A stretch of 56,153 bases of DNA from Conidiobolus incongruus B7586 (taxonomy: Eukaryota > Entomophthoromycota > Entomophthoromycetes > Entomophthorales > Conidiobolaceae). The stretch covers positions 1 through 56,153 of the forward strand of contig JNEM01016185.1 in the NCBI GenBank assembly GCA_000697335.1, given 5' to 3'. A program made the position numbers and the translations under genes. A model generated the notes under the pieces. The model did no database searches, was not told the origin of the DNA, and saw nothing but the letters and a program-made list of their open reading frames with translations. Shown here piece by piece: positions 21,458-34,289 of the stretch. Every line of letters starts with the position of its first letter. The stretch's first letter is position 1.

Positions 21458-24400
21458 ATTATTTCCATATTAGGAGAAAGATAATAGAGGGATAATGAAG
21501 AATTAAAATAAATTTATAATTAAAAATTGAAACAAAATAGAATTCTGTTTTAAATATTTTGGAAAATGATTTTTATAATTGAAGGATTTAATTTATAAAA
21601 ATTTGAGTTTGAATAATTTATAAATTTATCTATTATTAAATATTTCTAATTTTATTATTTAAAATTGATTTAATTTGAATCAGAAACAGTCTTGAAAAAA
21701 AATTTTGCATTCTTTGCTCTATATTGGTTCCTTATTTAGATAATTTGATATACATATTTGTTTTTTAGTTCCAATCTTATTCTATTGGATCATTTATTTT
21801 ATTTGACAGATATTGAATTATATACTATAATGTAATTTGAAACTTAATAATAATTATATAATTAACCATTACAATAATTTTATAATGATTATATTTTGAA
21901 GTCTTCTGATAATTATTTTTAGTTTTTCTCCTACCTTTATTTTACTTTATTATAGTCAATTATATTTTACTATTCTTCAATATTAAGTTAAATAAAAATT
22001 ATTAAATGATCTTAATTTTGATTATTTAAGCAATAGAAAATAAACTTGTCAAGCGCCCAAGAAACTATAATTACTATATTAAATCAACAAGTTACTTTCG
22101 GAGTCACCCTTTGCATAAACTCGTTGGTTTTGTTATTTTATGACAGTGAACTATTCTGGTCTACCATGGCCAGCAATAACATCTAATATAAGATTATCAT
22201 AAGTCAAGTAATAAACATTAACTAATTACCTTCATTTCAAAATTATTTATTCTTTAAAATTTCTTATAACACTTACAAATCGCTTTGCGTTGTAACAAAC
22301 ATGAGATATTTACTTAATTCATAGAACATAGATTACAATAAGGCATATCCACTTTCTTTGATGATATCCATTAATCTCTCCTAACTTTGTGGTCAACACT
22401 TGTTTATATTTGGTGATACTGTTGTGTTTTTAAATTTTTTCAATAAAGATGGTTGTTAGAAAAGCGCTTGTAATACGATTTATTAAATTATTTATTAATA
22501 AGATTATTTAAATAGTTGATCCAGGGAATGATATCCTTTAATTATGCACTGACAATTAGTATTGGTTTAACTATCGAGTTGAGATGGACACAATTTTGAA
22601 ATGCAACATTATCTTAAAGTATAAATAAGATAATTCACAATAATTGAGGTTATTAAATCTTATAAATTATATTACAAATCAATTATATAAAATGAATATT
22701 CAAAAAATACTCGTTTATTTTTCCCTTTTTTATTAAAATATCCTAAATCAAATTTAAACATTAAAAATAAAAATAACTTTTTAACAAATTAAATTCAATC
22801 TACTATTATCTGACAAACGCTTGAGTAAATGATATAACAGACAATCACTAAACATAAATAAACTAAAATATTGGTATTTGAAATTAAAATAGTATTTAAT
22901 TAAGATCATAAAAACTCAATAAAATCTCGTTCTTTTGTAACAATTCTGATAAAAATTAATATATTATTATATATCAGTGCTAAACTTATATTAATATAAT
23001 TTAATGAAATTTAATTAACTTAATTATTATTACGTTTAATTTTATAAATGATATAATTTGGATCAATTATTAAATATAAATTAAAATATGCTATAAAAGC
23101 ATAGTCATTTCAGTGTTTAAATTTAACTATATATAACCATATATACTAATAATTCAAATGATTATTTTATCAAATTAAATTGAATATTTTCAATTTCAAA
23201 TTCAATTTCTCATGGAATTTATAGTTTAACGCATAGTTGCTAATCATTAAACACTAAATAGCAAACATGTCTTAAAGAACAAACTTTAAACACTAATGTC
23301 AATTTAAAAGGTATTAGCTTAATATATAATAAATATAATTAGTTTTTTTAAAAACAGATATTTTATTCATTACTAACCTCTAATTGATTGAATTTCATTC
23401 AAGCATAACTTTAATTCTTTGATATTTAATTAAAAATTACCGATATATATTGGAATTTGATATGATTTTAAATGAAATATAAACATATTATAAAATTCAA
23501 TATATTTATATAGTTGAAATATAACTATCATCCAGTTTATGAAAAATATATGTGTATAATTATAATTGATTAATAAATGAATGATAATACTTTTGATATA
23601 TATGTACTTATGTTATATAATCATTATCCAAACCTTTAGAATAGTATAGTTTGATTCAGATATATAAAATCTATTTTGATATGAATAACATCAAAAAAAT
23701 AACATATTTTTCAAAAAAATTCTTAAACCAAATATATTATTGCATAAAATTAGTAAAAAGTCAAATTACTCTTAAATATGAGAATAAATGAAATGTCTTG
23801 AAATTTTAATATATAACTAAAAATTTACTATTTGAAGGAAAGTAGTTATAGAAATTTTAAATTATAGCTGATTTGAATTTTAATTGTCTATCATTATGTT
23901 TTTATTCAAAATTCTATTTTGTGTCGAATATTTAGAAGTTTCGTTTAACTATACACTGAAACAGTCTATTAAAGGAAAGTAATTGAATATAACAATCATT
24001 TCTGTTTAGATATTTTACAAAAAAGTCCTAGTAAAAATTTTAAAAATCATTTTCAATTATTATAAATAGTTATTTTTACTATAGTTTATATTATATTATA
24101 ATTATATAGAATTTATCAATATCTTAGTTTAAAAAAAAATAAAAAATTCACTTCTATTTAGTAAGATATATTCGATAAATATTTTTAATTCTGTTTAATT
24201 ATGCCATAAACCTAATTAATTGTTTCTTCAAAAACTCAAATTTTATTTAGCGACATTAGATAATTGAAGAAAATATTCAAGCGGATAAAAGACTGTTTCT
24301 CTGAATAAATATATGAAATAGTTATAAATTTATCTCCATTTACACCTATTTCAATTTTTATTTTCAAAATTTTTTGTTCAATCATATTATTTTTTTATTT

Positions 24401-24677
24401 TAATTCGAGAAAATTGTGGAGTATTGAGCAGTACGAATGAGTTTGAAAAATGATCAAATTTGATTATTAATCGTATTACGATTAATATCTGGTGTAATAT
24501 ATTTTTAATATTATGTATTTTTAATATCTTTAACCTATATTTTATTATTTTGTAATGCATTAACCAAATTAAACGAACTTTTTTTGGAAATATAATATCT
24601 ATTGAAGGTATTAATAAATAATATAAGGATTGGGATATAGTCTTACAAATTTAATGAAACAATTAATATTTATTAAT
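21458..24677. other. Intergenic stretch, receptor 5 relic to receptor 6
   Basis: No gene. At 22045-22400 the composition is a little less AT-rich without a convincing frame. From 22620 onward it is AT desert with short A/T runs. No repeat family recognised. Confidence 0.5.
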
Positions 24678-25622
24678 TTAAAATAAATTTCTTATCATTT
24701 TTTTAAATATAGCTTGATATTTCACTAAAATTAAAATTACTTCATTATTGACTTCTGGTTGGAAACAAATAGTAATTATAGGATTTAACGCAACAGTTGC
24801 ATGGACAGTGAAAAATACAATCGCATCCATAAAAGGCGTCCTTTTATATCCAATAGCATATTTTAATATCCAAGTAACATATGATGTTGCAAAATTCACA
24901 TTATATATAACAAATACCAATATTAATTGTATAATTAACTTGATCTTTTGTTTCTTGACTATTTTTAATAAATGATCATCTCCGTCCATTTTCGCTTGGG
25001 CTTTCATTATATTAAGTTGCTTGTTTGCAGTCCAACCAATTGCAAAGTAACAATATGTTACTATCCAGGATGGTATTAAAAATAAAAATGGTATTATAAT
25101 CGACATAATGGACGTTATTTTTCCTGGGGTCATAAAAGGTTGGCAATATAGATAAGAAGCATTAGGATTTGCATCGTTTTTAACAGTTGTATATATATAA
25201 ATAGCAATTACTGGAGAAATGGATAACAAATAAAAACCAATCCAAAATCGAGTACTTCTTTCAATTTTATGGCACACTATCAAATATCTCAAAAGTGCTA
25301 ATACTGAAACGCTTATGATTTCCACTCGAGCAATCCATTGTAGTGTAAAAGCATAAATGTGGCATTGAATAGTTGTCGAACTAAACCATTGGTAACCATA
25401 TATCAATTTAGCAACTCCCAATATTAGTAACTCTGTTCCTGACAACATTTCTATAAAACAAAGAATTAATATTAATCGAATCTCAGCTAATTTGGTATCA
25501 CATTTCCCTATTAAAATATATATTAACAAAGTGTTGAAACTTAGAATAAATAATGCAAATAGTAGATTTATCGAATTAAAGGTATAATTAATAAAATCCA
25601 AGTTATTAACATTCAACATCAT
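24678..25622 (-). CDS. Rhodopsin-like (class A) 7TM receptor 6
   Basis: Predicted GPCR, 314 aa, single exon, three residues shorter at the C-terminus than receptors 1 and 2. Start MMLNVNNLDFIN aligns with MKFDINDLKFIN, which supports the first ATG. Cys87 with Cys160, Leu111-Arg112-Tyr113 and Asn280-Pro281 (ALNPIITICFQP) are all present. TM5 is IPSWIVTYCYF. The third loop (KQLNIMKAQAKMDGDDHLL) is hydrophilic and ends in KKQKIK, next to TM6. A TATA-like TATATAAATA string lies about 45-55 bases upstream of the start. The frame is clean, with no sign of decay. Ligand and G protein unknown. Confidence 0.9.
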   Translation of the reverse strand: MMLNVNNLDFINYTFNSINLLFALFILSFNTLLIYILIGKCDTKLAEIRLILILCFIEMLSGTELLILGVAKLIYGYQWFSSTTIQCHIYAFTLQWIARVEIISVSVLALLRYLIVCHKIERSTRFWIGFYLLSISPVIAIYIYTTVKNDANPNASYLYCQPFMTPGKITSIMSIIIPFLFLIPSWIVTYCYFAIGWTANKQLNIMKAQAKMDGDDHLLKIVKKQKIKLIIQLILVFVIYNVNFATSYVTWILKYAIGYKRTPFMDAIVFFTVHATVALNPIITICFQPEVNNEVILILVKYQAIFKKMIRNLF

Positions 25623-28600
25623 TATTTTAGAATTGTGAATTGGTTCAAATTACATTCCCTCTTATTATATTTATATATACCAAAAATTGACATAATCTAA
25701 TCCAAAATTGTTTCATACTTTAATTGAATATACTAAATCTATACATTGAGTGTTCTATTTTGTTCAAAATCCAATGGAATTCCAAAATTTGATTCAGTGT
25801 TTCAACTTGAAAATTATTTCACAGACTTTGAAGCCAAGTTCATAATTTTTTTAAATCACAACCAATATTAAAAAATTTTCAAAATTAAAATTATATGCAA
25901 TTTTATTTTAAGAATGATATTAAATTATATTACAATCCGACCTCCATCATTTCAAGTTTTATTATAAATCCAAATTTAAAATTCATATTAAATTAAAAAT
26001 GAACTATTGAAATTTATATAAATTCTAGCATTTTATAGTTATTTATGTGATAATTTGTTTAATATTCAACAATGTGAAATTTATGTTCTAACTATAAAAG
26101 TTCAAACCATAAATAGCAAATCACAGGCAATAAATACTTTGAATATTGTTGATCTAAGTTAGATCAATACATACTAATATCAAATTGACCATATGAATTA
26201 CAAGTTACAAAAGAATTATGAAAAGTTACTTGTTGCTATAATTTTATAATAGATATAAACTAATTTCTACAAGCATTTTATTATTTAATAATTAAATATT
26301 TTTATTCAATAATTTAATATTATCTGAACAAGATTATATTGAATTTTTTGTAATATCAATTTCCAAAGATATTCAAAAAATATGAGGAATGTAATAGTAT
26401 ATAATATCTTTGATAAATCTTTTAATAATATAAATCTTTTTGACTTTTAACTTAAATTTTTATTTATTTGATTTACCTTTTAGAAATTTAAACTCTGAAA
26501 TATAAAAAATTTTCTATTGTTAAAATAAATAAAATGAATATTATCAGCTTAAATTATACTCATACTAATATAATTTCAACTTATAAATTTATATTTTGAA
26601 ATAAAATACTCTATTTAGGTTTATCAAAATCCATTTAAAAATATGTTTTTATGAATATTTTAATAAAATACTTATGGAATTAATATTGTGCATAAATTAT
26701 ATAATATTTGTAAATATAATATAATTGAAATATTTTATAATTTATATATTTTTTAATATTAATCATAGTATAAGTAATAACAATAATATTAATAAATATT
26801 TAATATTGATTATTTTTATATTTTAGTTATATAAATATAAAACTTAAAGTAAAAAACTTATATTAAATAATAATATTTAATAAATATTTTTTGTAATATT
26901 GAATAATATTTTAATAAATAAAATAATATTTATTTGGAAAATATTAATTATTTCAATATATAAAATTATGAAATATAGTTTTTGAATTTTATATTATATT
27001 ATTAACAAATCTCAATAAAATCATTATCATCCTTATTTGACTTAATAATAATTTATATTTTTATTGATAAATTTATAAAATATCATTTTTTTCAAAAACT
27101 CTAATGCTTGAGTTGATTTATTAACATCTTCATTTTGATAATATAATCACAATATATTAAGACTATTAATTATTTTACTTAACAATAATGAAAATATAAA
27201 TACCAAATAATATTATTAAATTTAATTAATATGCTTAATTTATTTAGTATTGATTAACCTACTAGTTGATACTTATTATAAAGGACTGTTAATAATGGTG
27301 ATTCTGGAAAGTTCTCAGTAAATAGAAAATAAATCATTTGTATTATATTTAAAAATTAATTCGAATATTTTTAGACTATCTTATTAGTTTAATTTTCAGA
27401 TTCTTAATTTGGACATCAAATTTCAATATATCCTTTTTCATTCATACATAAGAATGTGTATATAAGGATATCACTCTTGAATAGGATAAAGAACAAATTC
27501 AAAATAAACCAAATGAAAACCCCAACCTATCTAGATATCTTAAAAATCAGTGTGAGCTATTATAATTATGGAATTAATTTTAAATTCGATACATATTCAT
27601 TATAAATATTTTATCGAAAAAGATTTAATGGAATATTATACAATTCGAAATTTATCCAAAAATAATATTGATATATCATATATAAAAACAATCAAACCAT
27701 AGATTATAATTATTACCTATCATTAACTTATTGAACTAGATAAACATAAAATATTAAATTATATATGTATAAATGAATAATAGACAAAGTTTTAGTATAT
27801 CGCATTTATTATGTACATTTAACTATAATTTTTATTGTTAATGGTATTTGATTTAAATATTACTCAAATATATCATATTTGGCTCTTTGTAAAATAAAAT
27901 ACTAACTCTTTTTCAAGATAAAAGAGGAATTGTTTTCCAAAAATCATTGAATCAATATAAAATGAGTATAGAGTATTTTTACAAAAATGATATTTATAAA
28001 ATTGAATATTCAATTAAGGAATATGATTTTAAAATCAGCTAAATAAATCATAAACTGAATTTTAAGATATATTTTTGGATTATTTAAAAAACATGTTCAA
28101 ATATCTGGAAATAATCTAATCTCACTAAAACTTCCATATTTAACAACAGTTTAATCGCCTTAATTAAGTGTTTATCAATATCATTTCATCTTTTAAATTG
28201 CTTTCAAACAAAAAAGTTCTTTAAAGTCCAAAAATATTTACAACATAGGGATTAATATCTAGAGAGTATGATGGTTGCAGTAATAAATTTCATTATATTA
28301 ATTTTATAATATCTTAGCTAATTTATGCTTTATGACATCGGACATTATAATAATTAATTAGATAGTTTTGAATTTGAATAAATAAACACTATTTTATGAA
28401 GCTTCTCTTTAAAAATATACAATCTAGCTTATTTTTCAAGTTCATTTCTTTTGGTAATAGTAGTTTTAACCATATACCTATAAATCAAATATTAATGATA
28501 AACAATATTTTCAAATCTTTTGGATCGAAATAAAATTACAAAATTAAGAATAATCTTATATTTGACATTTTGAAAAAATAATGGTGCATATAATAGATCC

Positions 28601-29479
28601 CAACTTAAGTCAGAAATTATAATTATCCTTAAGAAACTAGAATTTTCTTAATAGTTAATAATGGATTTAATTCCAATTTTAAACTCAGTTGTATTATATT
28701 AATAAATTATAATATATAGATACCAATTAAGAGTATTTTCTTCAATCCTTGCGCATTTTGATATTATATAGATTGATTAATAAATTATTATCTCATAGAT
28801 ATATTTTTTCACATTGAATAAAGCATATTAAAACTAAAAATATTATTTTAATCTCCTATCTAATAAGTATTGAATTTGGATAGTTAGTTTTAAGCTTGAC
28901 TTTGATGGAATATTTGTATTTGTTAAATATATTGATATAATAAAATATTCTACCAAAAGGAATGATATATTTTATTAATTTTTGGTTAATTTTTATCTGA
29001 ATGAGGCGCTGATTTATTTGATCCCAGATTAAAGCTAGTTTCAAAATATTAAGGAACGAATGCCATAATTAAATTTAATATATATCATAATGTGCTAGTT
29101 ATATAATACAAAAATATCTGAATTTCGTTCAACACAAAGTAGATTTTAAAACTAATAATTAAAATAAAGTTGTATTATTGGTTATTTCCAAAGATAATGA
29201 TACATTTTGAATCCGCCTTGTTAATTTTTTACTAATGAAAATAATTATAAATTTGACCAATACAACTTTATCCAATGCTATTTCATCATGTCCTTAATTT
29301 AAAAATATATTTGACCACAATTGGTGGATCCTGAATATATCATTAGCTCTAACAAAAACTAATATTTATTAGTGATAAAGTAAATTTTATCAGGCATAAA
29401 ATAATGGGTTTCCAAAATGATTCATTATTTATTCAAATTTATGTTAATTACATAGAAGATTACATTGGGCAATTGATTT
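25623..29479. other. Intergenic AT desert, receptor 6 to receptor 7 relic
   Basis: Nearly 3.9 kb without a gene I can support. The part at 26400-27250 is especially AT-rich and low in complexity. A 62-codon minus-strand frame at 28856-29044 has Lys/Ile/Asn-dominated composition expected by chance and is not called. Confidence 0.5.
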
Positions 29480-30200
29480 TCAAGATGTTTTAACCAATAA
29501 AATCAAGAACTCATGATGCACTTGCAATTGAAATAATATAACAATTAGATGCAATATAATTAATAAACTTATTAATATTAAAATGAGTACATCTCTCAAG
29601 ACGGATCTTGGATAGCTCGCTATCAATTCAAAAAACAGGATTACACCAAAAAATATAATATTCTCATTGTAAACTACTGTGATAAGCTTTAGCTGTAAGG
29701 CCAATTTGAGTTTTTGCACTTTCAATTGTTCTTTTTCTCGGAACAATAAAAATTTGATGTTTTTGTCAATTATCAATCCTATTGAAAAAGATCAAATGAT
29801 AGTGATCCAACACGGAATCAAATAAAAGAAAGCTACATTAGTTATCATTGTTAATGAAAATGAATTCATTCCCAGATAACCATGGCATTGAGAGTATGAT
29901 GCCGTTGGTTGTGCATTTCATGCAATACTACTTTACAAAAACACGCCAACCACAAGCGTTGAACAGCTGATAAGTATCATAGTTCAAAAGGCTATATTTT
30001 TTCCAATCTTGGGATAAAATGCCCAATATCTCAGTACAGTATGGAGTGTGTTGATTATCATTGTTATCCCAATCGGTGCTTGCATAGTCAACCTGGCTAT
30101 TTGACAATGTATCAAGTCTCAAGAAAAGAAAGAGCCACCAAATATCAATTTTCCAACCCCAATAACTAGATGATCAATAATAATTAACTAATCAAGGATA
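29480..30200 (-). pseudogene. Decayed 7TM receptor 7, relative of receptor 8
   Basis: Clear remnant of the receptor 8 subfamily. The C-terminal piece (29480-29776, 98 codons) reads KEQLKVQKLKLALQLKLITV where receptor 8 has KDKLRQQKRKLAFQLALVTI, and ends in QVHHEFLILLVK (receptor 8: EIHHEFLCLFVK). The part covering TM4-TM5, 29820-29930, is nearly identical at DNA level to receptor 8 at 34670-34780 but lies in broken frames. Sequence matching TM3 continues to about 30200; TM1 and TM2 are missing. In the best-matched 100 bases most differences are T here against C in receptor 8 on the plus strand, two of them at CpG sites. Confidence 0.88.
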
Positions 30201-30705
30201 TATAATATAAACATTAAATTTAGTTATTCAATTTTAACCTAATAAAATAATATATTGTGTAGAGAATGATTTGTGATGAACATGAGACCGAATAACATAT
30301 TAATAACCTACCAAAGGCTATTTTAATGACTTCCAAATCGTTGGTAACTTGAGATATGACTATAAAATTAAATTTATAACTTTAAAATTCTTGATTATTT
30401 ATAACTAGATACCAATCAACGGTTGTCGATTTAGCACTTTAATAATGGTACAGAATTTTAATAGGATAGATTTTGGCCTCTAAACAAGTGATTTTTCGAC
30501 GCACTACATTGCCAAGTGTTGCGATTAGTTATTTATGGTAAATCTTATAAGTAGTATTACATATAAGTACAAATAAATGGAAAAAAATTATTGAAAATAT
30601 TTCATTTAAATACAACCTTTTTTGGTACATATTGATACAACAAGCTCAATTAATGGTTGGAATATATTTAATATTTGATTAATTTTTTTATAAAACTTAA
30701 TAACA
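30201..30705. other. Intergenic stretch, receptor 7 relic to mariner C
   Basis: AT-rich. No gene, no structured repeat seen before the mariner left end at 30706. Confidence 0.5.
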
Positions 30706-32012
30706 TTAGTATGGAAATTAAGAAATGGCAAATTTTTTAATTTCTGATCTTTCAAACATATTATATGTTTTGAAAGATTATTTATATATAAAATATATAG
30801 AAAAATAAATATTTTCAAATTATATATAAATTCAATTTTAATTATTTTTTTAATAAAATACTTTGATTTTAAAATTTATACTTAAATTTAATTATATTTA
30901 AACTAGATAGTGATTATCAAAAGACTTTTATTTTTATATTTTTAGAACTTAACCATAAACCCTCTAAAATTATCTAAACTCACAAATAGTTTATAAAGAT
31001 GGTGCTTTATTTAAAGCTACCATATATCACTAGATTTGTGATTTTAAAGCTGATATGGATATTATTCAAAATTTACCAAAATCTAAAAGATTAATTTCTA
31101 CTATTATTTTTTCACTTATCAATAAAATAAAAGAATGTATTAAAAAATACTTATTTATTTTAGTTAAAGAATTATGAAAGTAATTTAATATTAATTATAC
31201 AAGCATAGTATATTTACTTAGGTTTAAAATCAAATTATTTGAAAAAAATATAAAATAGATATATTATAATTTAACAAAAGCTTAAAAAAATAAAATAAAT
31301 TTAGTTAAACTAAACTTATTAAGATATAACTAAAAACAAAGGATTTTACAATAGATACTTATAATTAATAAATCATAAATTTCTTTATATAATTCTTAAA
31401 AATAAAATAAGATGTTAGGTTAAGATAAATTAATCCTTTTTATAAATTCCAATAAATAAATATTTTAAATATAAGTAAATGTTAATTATTATAATAAATT
31501 ATAATGATATATAGTTTTCTTATGTAATATCTCAAGGAAAATTAATTAATAGTAAATTATATATTATTTTTTAAATAAAAATATTTTTAATTAATACTTT
31601 TGATATAATTTAAGATAACTTATTATTTTATATAATAATTGTAAAATACATAAATTTAAAGCTATAAAAAAATTTCTAATTAAAAATAACTAGAAAAAAC
31701 TACCACATCTAATATATTCTTTAGATTGTAACCTATGTAATTATAATTGCTTTAAGTAATTAAAAAACCAGCTTACAAGAAAGAAAATTTTTACAAGAAA
31801 ATTTAATTAGTTTGTGAAATATTAAATTTCAGTCTTTAATAAAAAGAACTATTTATCAAATATTAGAAGTTTGCTAAATATATAGCAAAAAGTTATTAAA
31901 GATAAAGGAAATTATTAAATTTATATTATATATTTATTTTTATATATCATATATCAAAATTTTTATTCATTTTTAATCACAAAAAATTCCCATTATTTAA
32001 AATACAGAGTAA
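30706..32012 (+). mobile_element. Mariner-family transposon, copy C (mosaic, inactive)
   Basis: 1,307-bp mariner element. The left end (TTAGTATGGAAATTAAGAAA) and the transposase N-terminal half match copy B, while the 3' part and right end (GAGTAA, reverse complement TTACTCTGTATTTTAAA) match copies A and D. The switch lies around 31.57-31.68 kb. Compared with B, most substitutions are G to A or C to T (for example the start ATG is ATA, and TGG at the HWIC position is TAG). Many stops and some indels are present, and no CpG remains. The right side is flanked by TA; on the left the dinucleotide is CA, so the duplication is no longer perfect. Confidence 0.87.
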
Positions 32013-34289
32013 TATTAAAATATTATTGTTAATTTAATTTTCAAATTGGAAATTAGATCTAAATACTTAGAAAAAAATAATTTAAAATATCAAATAATGT
32101 TTTTAATGAGTTATAACATTAATTATTTTGAGATTTTCATTGTTTATTTAAAAAAATCAGCTCTTGAATTAAAAATATTAATTTTATGAATTTAGTCATT
32201 AACAATTACAAAGATTAACATTAATTACTTTCAAAGGTTGTAATATTCAATTAATATTAATTGAGGTTTAATATATATTAAAAATTTTGAATTGTGTAAA
32301 GTTAACCTTCAAATGCTTAGAATGTTATTTCATCTAATTACGTATATATGAACTATAGATGTTTTTTTAAGTATGATATGTATTTCATCAAATATCCTTA
32401 CCATTACAATTTCTGATGATTATTTGCTCTATTATATGATAAGCCCTTAAACCCAACACTTATTTTTAATTAAAAACTTAACAAGAATATTTTCATGAGC
32501 TGAGAGGTCTGTTTACCCCTCTCAATCCGAATCTCATTATCTTAGATACATATCCATCTGCAATGCGATCAACAAATATCCCCTACTTTCGGAATAAATT
32601 ATTTCATCCTACGTGCTACTTTAAGGCCAGGAGAACACGTCAACCTAACTATAAATATACCGACTACAACCTAGTTGAAATGTTGATCTTCTTCTTAGGG
32701 CTTTGCCCTATAATGTAATGAATAAATACCCTCTTATATCATTTAACTCTCGAGTTTCCAGAAGATGGCTATTTACCTAATTTTAATAACTAACATCCCG
32801 ACTGGTGTCAGTATAATTATCATAATTTGTATTATTAATATATCAATTAGCCGATATCTCTAAGTTGTATAAAATTTAATTTTAACGTATCAAAAGTTTA
32901 TTATGTATGAAAAAATTTATAATATGCATAGAGGTTTAAGTTCAAATTCGTAAAATTGATTGGCTGAAAAATTACCTAATACTCCAATTATAATCATATA
33001 ATTTTTTCTTATTTATTTATTAGTTAGAATGATTTATATATTCAATAATTTACAATATTTTCAATAATAAGATGAAATACATTTACAAATAAATTGTATA
33101 TATTTTAATTTATTATACTAACATAAAGTCAAAATTATTACTATTCATAAAGAATATAATTCAATACATATTAGGAATATTATAATATTTGATTAAAAAT
33201 CAAAACTCATTATTTTATTTAACATTATGTTAAATCATGATATTCAACATATAATGAATTTATATGTCCTTAATGGTATAAATTGAGACTATTTCACTCT
33301 TTAAACACATCGATCAACTTACAAAGTGAAAAATTAATTCATTTAATTTATAATAGACTTGAAAAGGAAATATAAGAGCATCGTTTTGTTATTTTGATAA
33401 TATAATTCAATGTAGCAACTAGAGATATAGTTGGCTAATAGAAATCAATAATTAAATAGTAAAGAATACAGATTTCCAATCTAAGATTAATTTGATGAAC
33501 AATCAAATAATTGTCAACTTTCTGATTCCAGAGAAATCAAAATTTAAATATGTATTTAAATACACAGTTGAGAGATAAATATACAAAAAATTTATGGATC
33601 AAAAGCTATTCATAGTATATTATAAACTGATTAGCTTACTAGACTTATTAATATATAACCATAATAATTCTTACTAAATTTTAAAATATATATGAAATTT
33701 AAATTACAATCAAAAATCATATATTATTTCCAATTATTTTGATAAAGTAATTATTAAAAGTAAAAAATTCATCAGAATGATAATTATATGCGAAAATATT
33801 CATAAAAATTATTTCAAATTATAATATTGGAATATTGGCAAGATAAATACTTAGGGGAAAATTTTACCTAAATTACATTATATCTGCCATTATACGATAT
33901 TAAAATTAATTTATGATTAAATAATTAGCCAATACTTCAAATGCATTTAATAAAAGATCATAAAATAAGTGTATATCTCCGTTTATATGATGTTTTTGTT
34001 TCCCAACCAAATTAATGGAAACATTGCATAAAAATATTATTCAATACAAAATTAACATATGATATCATTGTGTACACTACTTTGGATAACAAAAATTCAA
34101 CTTTAGATTTTATACCTTATCAAAAATGTACTTTGATTCAATATATAAAGATTTTAAATTTTGCTAATCTAAAAATATGGATAATTAGAACTCTTATTAA
34201 TGTCCTCTAATTATATTTTATTTGAAAATATATAATAGAGATTTATATAATAAAATAGTAATAAAATATAAATGTCCTCTTTATAATGA
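32013..34289. other. Intergenic stretch, mariner C to receptor 8
   Basis: Holds the GC-richer island at about 32490-32830, described separately. The remainder is AT-rich without a supportable gene. Confidence 0.5.
32490..32830 (-). other. GC-richer island, possibly a lone LTR-like fossil
   Basis: About 340 bases stand out from the surrounding AT desert by higher G and C and by lack of any long frame. Read on the minus strand it begins TGACACCAGTCGGGATG, contains a TATA-like TATAAGAGGG string, and is followed by a CAAAGCCCTAAG segment, a layout that would fit a solitary long terminal repeat. There is no second copy in the window and no internal region, so the family cannot be stated. It may instead be a non-coding RNA gene or an old insertion of another kind. 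Confidence 0.25.

Noticed and set aside
28856-29044. 62-codon minus-strand frame
   Set aside because: Lys/Ile/Asn-rich with no family signal; frames of this length are expected by chance in this composition.
30606-30818. 70-codon minus-strand frame
   Set aside because: It runs into the left terminal repeat of mariner copy C and has chance composition.
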